Part shown: piece after piece, positions 8,350-14,655 of the stretch | How the letters are laid out: every line of letters starts with the position of its first letter | Position numbering within the stretch: position 1 is the first letter of the stretch | Program-made: the position numbers and the translations under genes | The notes under the pieces: model-generated | What the model was told of the DNA's origin: nothing | What the model saw: the letters and a program-made list of their open reading frames with translations, nothing else | Database searches by the model: none | Origin: an uncultured Lachnospiraceae bacterium | GTDB taxonomy: Bacteria; Bacillota; Clostridia; Lachnospirales; Lachnospiraceae | Direction of reading: 5' to 3' | Assembly (NCBI GenBank): GCA_948794795.1 | Contig: CAQGLR010000006.1 | Location: forward strand, 90,336 to 154,335 | Length of the DNA: 64,000 nucleotides

Positions 8350-9528
8350 TTAATGATGGAAAAGCCTTAATCCTGTAAATGCCATTACCATTCCAAATTC
8401 ATTACATGCATCAATTACACTCTGGTCATTCTTAGAACCACCCGCTTCTGCTACATATTTAACACCACTTCTGTGTGCTCTTTCAATATTATCACTAAAA
8501 GGAATAAATGCATCTGAGCCAAGAGTAACATTATCAAGGTTTTTAATCCATTCTGCACGTTCTTCCCTTGTCATAGGTTCTGGCTTCTCTGTAAAGAAAT
8601 TCTCCCATCTGCCATCTGCAAGCACGTCCATATAATCATCAGAAAGATATACATCAATAGTATTATCCCTGTCTGGACGGCGCACATCACTCTTAAATGG
8701 AAGTGACAAAGCCTTTGGTGACTGGCGCAAGAACCATTTATCTGCCTTATCACCTGCAAGGCGTGTACAGTGTATACGTGACTGCTGCCCGGCACCTATG
8801 CCTATTGCCTGTCCGTCTTTTACATAACACACAGAATTTGACTGTGTATATTTAAGAATAATATTTGCAAGTATCATATCATTTAATGCTACCTCAGAAA
8901 GCTCTTTTTTCTCTGTAACAATATTGGAGAAAAGCTCCTTTGTAGTCTTAACATTATTATGTCCCTGCTCAAAAGTAATACCAAACACATCTTTTGTTTC
9001 AAGCGGTGCTGCTTCATAATCCGGGTCAATTTTAATAATACAATAAGAACCCCTTTTCTTCTGTTTAAGTATTTCAAGTGCCTCATCTGAATATGAAGGT
9101 GCAATAACTCCATCAGACACAAGTGTACTAAGGTATTTAGCTGTTGCCACATCACATTCATCAGAAAGTGCTGCAAAATCCCCAAATGAAGACATCCTGT
9201 CTGCACCCCTTGCGCGTATATAGGCAGTTGCCATAGGAGTAAGGCTGATATCATCATCAACAAAATACACTTTCTTCATTGTGTCATCCAATGGTACATC
9301 AATAGCAGCGCCCGCAGGGCTTACATGCTTAAATGATGCTGCTGCAACATGTCCTGTTGCCTCTTTTACCTCTTTAACAAGCTGCCAGCTGTTAAATGCA
9401 TCTAAAAGATTGATATAGCCAGGAGTCCCGTTTAAAACTTCAAAAGGAAGGCTGCTTCCATCTTTCATAAATACCCTTGATGGTTTCTGGTTTGGATTAC
9501 ATCCATACTTTAACTGGATTTCGTTCAT
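8350..9528 (-). CDS. purH: AICAR formyltransferase (PurH transformylase domain alone)
   Basis: Transfers a formyl group from 10-formyl-THF to AICAR. The 392-aa protein consists only of the transformylase domain: LKYGCNPNQKP at the start (matching the RYGENPHQ motif), the catalytic Lys-His pair in SFKHVSPAGAA near 66-76, CVKDG...GIGAGQQSRIHCTRLAG, and the C-terminal DAFIPFSDN/EAGGS segments. The N-terminal MGS/cyclohydrolase domain of typical PurH (about 520 aa) is missing and is supplied by the downstream PurO-like protein. AGGAGA precedes the ATG. A ZTP riboswitch lies 80 nt upstream, fitting control by the AICAR-derived alarmone. Confidence 0.93.
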   Translation of the reverse strand: MNEIQLKYGCNPNQKPSRVFMKDGSSLPFEVLNGTPGYINLLDAFNSWQLVKEVKEATGHVAAASFKHVSPAGAAIDVPLDDTMKKVYFVDDDISLTPMATAYIRARGADRMSSFGDFAALSDECDVATAKYLSTLVSDGVIAPSYSDEALEILKQKKRGSYCIIKIDPDYEAAPLETKDVFGITFEQGHNNVKTTKELFSNIVTEKKELSEVALNDMILANIILKYTQSNSVCYVKDGQAIGIGAGQQSRIHCTRLAGDKADKWFLRQSPKALSLPFKSDVRRPDRDNTIDVYLSDDYMDVLADGRWENFFTEKPEPMTREERAEWIKNLDNVTLGSDAFIPFSDNIERAHRSGVKYVAEAGGSKNDQSVIDACNEFGMVMAFTGLRLFHH

Positions 9529-9604
9529 AATTAAAATCTCCTCTCTCTTTCATGGTTATGCCAGGATATGCGCTAGCAGATATAACTATAATTAAAGCCA
9601 GCTT

Positions 9605-9690
9605 ATCCAGGCATATGCCCAGACGGCCGGCTTATTATAAGTTATACTCCCCCGTGGTTTGTCCACTTTTCCGCCAGTTATATAACTAAA
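9605..9690 (-). promoter_or_regulatory. ZTP (pfl) riboswitch
   Basis: Read on the minus strand, the leader shows the ZTP aptamer layout. P1 is AGTTATA paired with TATAACT. It encloses ACTGGCGGAAAAGTGG and AACCACGGGGGAG (P2, GTGG/CCAC), then comes a linker and the conserved 3' motif GCCGTCTGGGCA, which forms the pseudoknot. ZTP accumulates when 10-formyl-THF is short and normally turns on purine and one-carbon genes; here the next gene uses exactly that cofactor. A stem AAGCCGGC/GCTGGCTT overlapping the 3' domain, followed by TTTAAT, may be the expression platform. A TATGAT at 9699-9704 could be the -10. Confidence 0.88.
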
Positions 9691-9740
9691 TTTACTTTAT
9701 CATAAAAATTTCAATCTTGCAAGAAATAAATGAATTTGAA

Positions 9741-10054
9741 CACGTCCATTTCATAAATTCCAATAATTTCTATTTATTTTTGAGGAGGACGGACGGTTTC
9801 CATGCCAGAGCCAGCATATTCCACACAGGGGTACGCTTCCGCTACGATAACCCACGCAACAGTGCATAGTATCCTTGTTTTATAAAAGAAATTGGCATTT
9901 CTTTTATAAAACCTAAGACAGGATACAAGCACTGGCGGGGTTAAAGTACCCCTTTTGTGGAATTATTGCTGGCTCTGGCATCGGAAACCCTATGTAATGG
10001 CACTCTCAAAAGATAAATAGAAACTATTGGAATAAAATTTATGAAACAGACGTG
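9741..10054. repeat. Palindromic intergenic repeat, copy 3 (complete module A with divergent core)
   Basis: A 314-bp near-complete palindrome. The outer arm starts CACGTCCATTTCATAAATTC and is matched on the right by GAAACAGACGTG; both sides continue through CAATAATTTCTATTTAT. Inside are CCAGAGCCAGCA/TGCTGGCTCTGG, then GGGGTAC/GTACCCC, a TACGCTTCCGCTACG block and AGTGC/GCACT. The apical stem is GTATCCT (9869-9875)/AGGATAC (9920-9926), capped by a perfect TTTTATAAAAGAAAT hairpin. The core has the same architecture as module C but little sequence identity, so pairing is conserved more than sequence. Confidence 0.9.
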
Positions 10055-10059
10055 GAATT

Positions 10060-10283
10060 TGAGTTTCCCCATTTTTTAAATTATACAAAGATTATATTAC
10101 TCTGGCAAATTCCAAATGTTTTACCAAAAAGCAGCTGTTATGGGGACGCTGGTGCTTAAATCTGGTACTTTCAGATTTTATGCACCATTGCGTATCCCAT
10201 CCAAGCGTAAGCGGCTGCTGTTGGTAAAATTTTGGAATTGCCAGAGCCACATAACTTGTGTATTAAAAAAATGGGGAAACTCA
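10060..10283. repeat. Palindromic intergenic repeat, copy 4 (complete B-C)
   Basis: Begins TGAGTTTCCCCATTTTTT and ends with its complement, giving a 224-bp palindrome placed 6 bp from copy 3. Inner arms ATTCCAAATGTTTTACC and GGTAAAATTTTGGAAT enclose GCAGCTG, GCTGGTGC/GCACCATTGCG and the apical stem AAATCTG (10158-10164)/CAGATTT (10172-10178). The CAAGCGTAAGCGG block is the counterpart of ACGCTTCCGCT in copy 1. It sits just past the stop codon of the histidine kinase gene and may act as its terminator. Confidence 0.9.
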
Positions 10284-10312
10284 AAGTAAATGAATTATTT
10301 ACCATATGTTAA

Positions 10313-11212
10313 TTACTTAACAGATGGTAACATAAACCCTGTACAAAACATTTCCCCGTCCATTTGTGCAAACACCTCTCCACCCATACGTTCTATAAGC
10401 AGCTTGACAATAGACAAACCCAGTCCCGTTGAATGGTTTCTCTCTTCATTTCCCACATAGAAACGGTTAAATACTTTGTTAGCATCCAGTGGACATCCCT
10501 CTTTAACCAGGTTTCTTACTTTCACTTGCAGAAACGGGCTATTATCTGGTTCTAAAATAGAAACTTCCACATCACCTGCTGTATATTGGAGGCTGTTTTT
10601 TAAAAGATTATGCATCACCCGCAATAAAAGCTCTTTATCTGCCATTACAAAATAAACTGTTGTATCATCCAGCTTCATTCTTATATTACTTTTTTCAAAT
10701 GCAGGTATAAAATCTGTCATAACTTCTGTAACCAGATTTGTAATATTTATCCTTTGCAGAATTATCTCCTCGTCCATTCCAGACCAGTAAGAATATTCAA
10801 AAAACTGCTGTATCCGCTTTTCCATTCTGCCAGCATGGGATATGCATATTTCTAAATACTCCCTGCTGCTGCCATCAAGCCCCGCTTTCTGCAGTAACTG
10901 CAAGTAACCTTTCATAACAGCAAGAGGAGTCCTGATATCATGTGAAATATTTGTTATAAGCTGTTTAAATTCATGTTCCTTAATTTCTTGTGATACACGC
11001 AAGGCAGTTTCCTGGCGCAAAGTTTTATTTAATTCTGCTGTCACCAGTACAAGGCTTTTATCCCTTATTTCAATTAAAACAGGATTAGATGCCTCTTCCT
11101 CCCTGCGCTGCCTAAGCTGTTTTCTTATACTGGCAAGCTGAAGCTTTATACAAACAATATAAGTTATTAAAATAATACAAAATATTATTAAAAATACAAG
11201 CATAAAAACCAT
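10313..11212 (-). CDS. Membrane histidine kinase of an ABC-linked two-component system
   Basis: A 299-aa sensor kinase with one N-terminal membrane helix (about 3-22), a short linker, then HisKA with NISHDIRTP (His91), an N-box HNLLKNSLQY and a G2 box STGLGLS. It has no extracellular sensor loop, typical of intramembrane-sensing kinases that read the state of a partner ABC transporter; such systems often detect peptide antibiotics (family knowledge). It is the last gene of the run response regulator-ATPase-permease-kinase, 19 nt after the permease. AGGTG precedes the ATG. The partner regulator is almost certainly the OmpR-type protein at 13135-13827. Confidence 0.88.
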   Translation of the reverse strand: MVFMLVFLIIFCIILITYIVCIKLQLASIRKQLRQRREEEASNPVLIEIRDKSLVLVTAELNKTLRQETALRVSQEIKEHEFKQLITNISHDIRTPLAVMKGYLQLLQKAGLDGSSREYLEICISHAGRMEKRIQQFFEYSYWSGMDEEIILQRINITNLVTEVMTDFIPAFEKSNIRMKLDDTTVYFVMADKELLLRVMHNLLKNSLQYTAGDVEVSILEPDNSPFLQVKVRNLVKEGCPLDANKVFNRFYVGNEERNHSTGLGLSIVKLLIERMGGEVFAQMDGEMFCTGFMLPSVK

Positions 11213-11231
11213 ATTATTACACCTGTCCAGA

Positions 11232-12011
11232 CTATTTTAATTCTATTTTTTTAAACTTCCATAATCCAGCCATACATATTACAATTATCCAGATAATACT
11301 TATAAAACCTGTTTTAAATATATCACTCCAGCTTACATCCAGTTTTAATACATTATGGTACAGTCCAATTGGCGTATAAGTTATTAATTTTACTAATGAA
11401 TCTGGTAAAATTGATACAATAATAGTAAATCCAAAAGCAATACCAATAATACAAATCCCCATTGTAACACTTGTCTTCTGTGTTAAAAATGCAACCACCC
11501 CACATATAACAAATATACTAAGATAAGCAATACTTCCTGAAATTACCATACCAGCTATATATTTCCAGTTATACAGATTTCCAACAACGTCCTGTGTCCC
11601 AGTTCCATACTTTATCCATACAGGCACACTTCCAGCAAACCATAATACCAGACATATTAATATAGAAACAATCCCATATACTGCCATCTTTGCCATATAC
11701 ACCTTTGTGCGGCTTTTCCCATAACAGATAGCTTCTTGTATTGTCCTGGTTTCAAACGCTGAACTTATTATCCAGCACGACAGTAAACCAGCAAGTATAA
11801 TTACAAGGCCTGCATCCTCCATACTGCTTAATAAACTGCCTCCCCCATATAACAAATAATTATAACCAGCAGATTTTATCCTGTCTGAATAACTTGCTCC
11901 TGTTTCACTTATCCCTAAGATAACCGATATAACTAAAATAACTAAGAACTGTATTTTCACTGCTAATGTCTTTCTTATCTGGTACCATTCACTTCTAAGC
12001 AGGCTAATCAT
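11232..12011 (-). CDS. ABC-2 type permease subunit
   Basis: A 259-aa membrane protein with about six helices, beginning MISLLRSEWYQIRKTLAVKI, the classic start of ABC-2 permeases in bacteriocin/antibiotic-resistance transporters. The motif SSAFETRTIQEAICYGKSRTKVYMAK after the second helix is typical of the family. The ATG at 12011 has GGAGG 8 nt upstream; the longer TTG frame does not. The start overlaps the ATPase stop by 8 nt, so the two are translationally coupled. It should form the transmembrane part of an exporter with that ATPase; substrate unknown, a cationic peptide likely. Confidence 0.85.
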   Translation of the reverse strand: MISLLRSEWYQIRKTLAVKIQFLVILVISVILGISETGASYSDRIKSAGYNYLLYGGGSLLSSMEDAGLVIILAGLLSCWIISSAFETRTIQEAICYGKSRTKVYMAKMAVYGIVSILICLVLWFAGSVPVWIKYGTGTQDVVGNLYNWKYIAGMVISGSIAYLSIFVICGVVAFLTQKTSVTMGICIIGIAFGFTIIVSILPDSLVKLITYTPIGLYHNVLKLDVSWSDIFKTGFISIIWIIVICMAGLWKFKKIELK

Positions 12012-12927
12012 TTCCATCTCCTCCAATCACATGCATATAATAATCCTCAAGGCTTGTTTCAACTATTGCAAGCTTGGTAACTACTACTTCATTATCATAA
12101 AGGATTTGTCCAAGTTTATTAAAATCGTCAGGCATATCATATAAGTTAATACTTTTATCTGGCATCATCTGGAAATTCTTTGTCCTGCAGGCTTTTTCCA
12201 GAACCATTGCAAGCTTATCTGGTTCTGTACTTTTTACAGAAATATAACTTTTACACCGTTCTTCAAGCTCCTCATGTGTAAGTATCTCTTTTATCTCACC
12301 ATTGTGTATAATAATATAATCGGTCGCTGTCTGGTATAATTCTGGCAGGTTATGGCTTGAAACCAGAATAGTTTTATTCTCAAATTCCCTTAACCTTTTT
12401 AATAAATTACGGATTTCTATTACACCAGCAGGGTCAAGTGCATTAACTGGCTCATCCAGTAACAACAATTCAGGGCTTCCGAGAAGCACAGTTGCAATTC
12501 CAAGGCGCTGTTTCATACCAAGTGAGAAGTTCTTAACCTTTTTCCTGCCTGTATCTTCAAGGCCTGTAAGCTTAAGTAATTCATCTTCCAGGCCAAAGTC
12601 TGGCAAGCCCCTCATAAGACACTGGAAATGCATATTTTCCTTTGCTGTCATACTGCCTGCAACTGCAGGGTACTCAATTAATGCGCCAATACGTTTTCCA
12701 GACCCTTCAATACCACTATATCTGCTTTTGCCAAATATATTAATTGTACCCTCTGTAGGAAAACTTAACCCTGTCACCATACGCATAAGAGTAGTTTTCC
12801 CAGCGCCATTCTTTCCAATAAGACCGTAAATTCTTCCCTTTTCCAGCCGTAAGTTTATGTTTTTCAATGCCCATTTAGAATTATAACGCTTTGAAAGATT
12901 TTTAATATCTAAAACTGCCGTTCCCAT
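12004..12927 (-). CDS. ABC transporter ATP-binding protein (peptide resistance type)
   Basis: A 307-aa ATPase with Walker A GKNGAGKT (about 38-45), an LSFPTEGTI segment, signature FSLGMKQRL, Walker B LLLLDEP, D-loop NALD and switch histidine SSHN. Its closest look is the BcrA-type family that drives ABC-2 permeases conferring bacitracin or lantibiotic tolerance. A roughly 90-residue C-terminal extension after the nucleotide-binding domain is usual for the group. AGGAGG lies 9 nt before the ATG. It pairs with the overlapping permease gene downstream. Confidence 0.9.
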   Translation of the reverse strand: MGTAVLDIKNLSKRYNSKWALKNINLRLEKGRIYGLIGKNGAGKTTLMRMVTGLSFPTEGTINIFGKSRYSGIEGSGKRIGALIEYPAVAGSMTAKENMHFQCLMRGLPDFGLEDELLKLTGLEDTGRKKVKNFSLGMKQRLGIATVLLGSPELLLLDEPVNALDPAGVIEIRNLLKRLREFENKTILVSSHNLPELYQTATDYIIIHNGEIKEILTHEELEERCKSYISVKSTEPDKLAMVLEKACRTKNFQMMPDKSINLYDMPDDFNKLGQILYDNEVVVTKLAIVETSLEDYYMHVIGGDGND

Positions 12928-12929
12928 AA

Positions 12930-13060
12930 AACTTTTCCTCCTGTTTTTATTTTTATCTTATAATATAATTATAAAAATAAAAGGTCTGGTAAAAGTTAAG
13001 AAAAATAACAAAATGTTAAAAAAAGGTAAAGTTTTATGCATGCATAAGTAAAGTGTTAAT
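12930..13060 (-). promoter_or_regulatory. Probable regulated promoter region of the ABC-kinase genes
   Basis: This gap between the response regulator and the ATPase holds a perfect palindrome TTATGCATGCATAA (13034-13047) flanked by CTTTAC/AACTTTAC, and a pair of TTAAC motifs. This arrangement would suit an OmpR-type activator site controlling the transporter separately from the regulator gene. I could not place a convincing -35/-10 pair, so the call is tentative. Confidence 0.3.
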
Positions 13061-13134
13061 TACACAAGCCAGATATCCTGCAACTTATAAGGCTTGGCCA
13101 GGCAGATTGCCCAATAACAAATCCTCATTACACA

Positions 13135-13827
13135 TCAGCCATGCTGTGTGGTATCTGGCTTTGCCAAACGGTATCCAAGACCCCAGACTGTTTCTATATA
13201 TTCATTACTGCTATATATTTTAATCTTATTTCTTATATTGCTTATATGGGTTTTTATAACATTATCATCACCCATATACTCTTCTCCCCATATTGTTTCA
13301 TATAAATTTGCTTTTGAAAACACTTTATCTGGGTATTTAATAAAAAGTACAAGCATATGGTATTCTTTTGCAGTAAAACCAGGTTCATGCCCATTTATTT
13401 TAATTATTTTACCTTCTTCATCAAGTTCCAGTTCTTTATAAATAATATGCTGTATAATATTTCTGCTGTTATATCTTCTTATATTAGATTCTACTCTTGC
13501 TGCCACCTCTTCCAAATCAAATGGTTTTGTAATATAATCATCTGCACCAGCAGCAAGCAGGTCAACTTTTGTCCTTACCATATCTTTTGCAGAAATTACA
13601 ATTACTGGTATATCACTTGTCTTCCTGATATCCTTTAAAACCTCATCCCCGCTCTTATATGGAAGCATTAAATCAAGCAGTACCATCTGGAACTGCCCTT
13701 CCTCTAAAATCTTTACTGCATCAAGCCCGTTATACACAGAAAATGTTTCATAACCATTATCTTGAAGAGTCTGTGCCAGCAGCCTGTTTACATCTTTCTC
13801 GTCCTCAATAATTAAAATACGTTCCAT
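13135..13827 (-). CDS. OmpR/PhoB-family response regulator
   Basis: A 230-aa regulator: receiver domain with acidic pocket EDE (8-10), phospho-acceptor Asp52 (LLDLMLP), SAKD and KPFD (Lys of the active site), then a winged-helix output domain with GYRLAKP near the C-terminus. It should be phosphorylated by the histidine kinase at 10313-11212 and activate the transporter genes between them. It has its own promoter and is followed by a 207-nt gap before the ATPase. Confidence 0.92.
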   Translation of the reverse strand: MERILIIEDEKDVNRLLAQTLQDNGYETFSVYNGLDAVKILEEGQFQMVLLDLMLPYKSGDEVLKDIRKTSDIPVIVISAKDMVRTKVDLLAAGADDYITKPFDLEEVAARVESNIRRYNSRNIIQHIIYKELELDEEGKIIKINGHEPGFTAKEYHMLVLFIKYPDKVFSKANLYETIWGEEYMGDDNVIKTHISNIRNKIKIYSSNEYIETVWGLGYRLAKPDTTQHG

Positions 13828-13892
13828 ATATTTTACTTCCCAAAAATATTCTTAACGTCCCCTAAGCCTTTTTATTACGGTTTTATATAGAT

Positions 13893-13921
13893 AGTATAAC
13901 ATCAATTAACAAGTTCATCAA
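13893..13921 (-). promoter_or_regulatory. Promoter of the response-regulator operon
   Basis: On the minus strand TTGATG (13916-13921), a 17-bp spacer and TATACT (13893-13898) fit a sigma-A promoter about 65 nt upstream of the regulator ATG. Confidence 0.55.
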
Positions 13922-13964
13922 TTGCATTTTTTCTAAAAAATATCCAGATAAAGTTACACTATAA

Positions 13965-14567
13965 TTATTCTTTTTCCCCTTTCCTGCACATTATCCTGCA
14001 GAAAATTATTGCCACAACTGTGCTAACTATTGTTGCTGCAAGACCTGGAAGCACAACAGCAGCAGGATTTACTGAACCATACTGGCTTCTATATGCAATT
14101 ACATTTACAGGGATAAGCTGCAAAGAAGAAATATTTATAACCAGGAAGGTACACATTTCATCTGATGCCTTTGTTACATTTTCATTACCAGTCCTCTCCC
14201 GTTCCAGTGCTGCAAACTCTTTCATTGCTTTAAGCCCCATTGGCGTAGCCGCCCAGCCGAGTCCAAGTACATTAGCTATAATATTTGCTGCTATATACTC
14301 ATTAACTTTATGGTTCTCTGGTATTCTTGGGAAAAGAAACTTAAGCGCTGGTGAAAGCCCATGTGTAAGCGTATCCAGAAGCCCTGAACGCCTTGCAACC
14401 TCTATAAGCCCAGTCCACAAAGCCATTATGCCAAGCATTGTTATTGCAAGCGAAACAGCCTCTCCTGCACTGTCAATAGCAGCATTGCTAAGAGCCTCCA
14501 CTTCACCTTTAATAATCCCAAAACTTAATCCTATAAGTATCATAAATCCCCAAAGCTTATTAAGCAT
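13965..14567 (-). CDS. spmA: SpmA-like spore maturation protein (nucleoside-recognition domain)
   Basis: A 200-aa integral membrane protein. It begins MLNKLWGFMILIGLSFGIIKG and carries the Gate/nucleoside-recognition signature: SLAITMLGIMALWTGLIEVARRSGL, ANIIANVLGLGWAATPMGLKAM, then FLVINISSLQLIPVNVIAYR. This matches B. subtilis SpmA (196 aa), which acts with SpmB in dehydrating the spore core. The ATG at 14567 has GGAGG 6 nt upstream; the 12-residue longer form has none. No spmB follows here, where the pair is normally adjacent. Confidence 0.88.
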   Translation of the reverse strand: MLNKLWGFMILIGLSFGIIKGEVEALSNAAIDSAGEAVSLAITMLGIMALWTGLIEVARRSGLLDTLTHGLSPALKFLFPRIPENHKVNEYIAANIIANVLGLGWAATPMGLKAMKEFAALERERTGNENVTKASDEMCTFLVINISSLQLIPVNVIAYRSQYGSVNPAAVVLPGLAATIVSTVVAIIFCRIMCRKGEKE

Positions 14568-14590
14568 AAAAAACCTCCAATATAATAAAA

Positions 14591-14622
14591 AGCTTTTAAA
14601 CAAAATATGATGTTTAAAAGCT
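14591..14622 (-). terminator. Rho-independent terminator of the solute-binding protein gene
   Basis: A perfect 11-bp stem AGCTTTTAAAC/GTTTAAAAGCT with a 10-nt loop is followed on the minus strand by TTTTTATTATA. It ends the large lipoprotein gene upstream of spmA. Confidence 0.85.
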
Positions 14623-14655
14623 CTTTATGTTCTTTTATTAATTATTTATATCGGT

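Noticed and set aside
1376..10283. The palindromic repeats as integron attC sites
   Set aside because: No conserved RYYYAAC/GTTRRRY core sites, no integrase, and no cassette-like gene array.
5807..10283. The repeats as a CRISPR array or as insertion sequences with a transposase
   Set aside because: No regular spacer pattern and no transposase-like reading frame in any copy; they are only 180-320 bp long.
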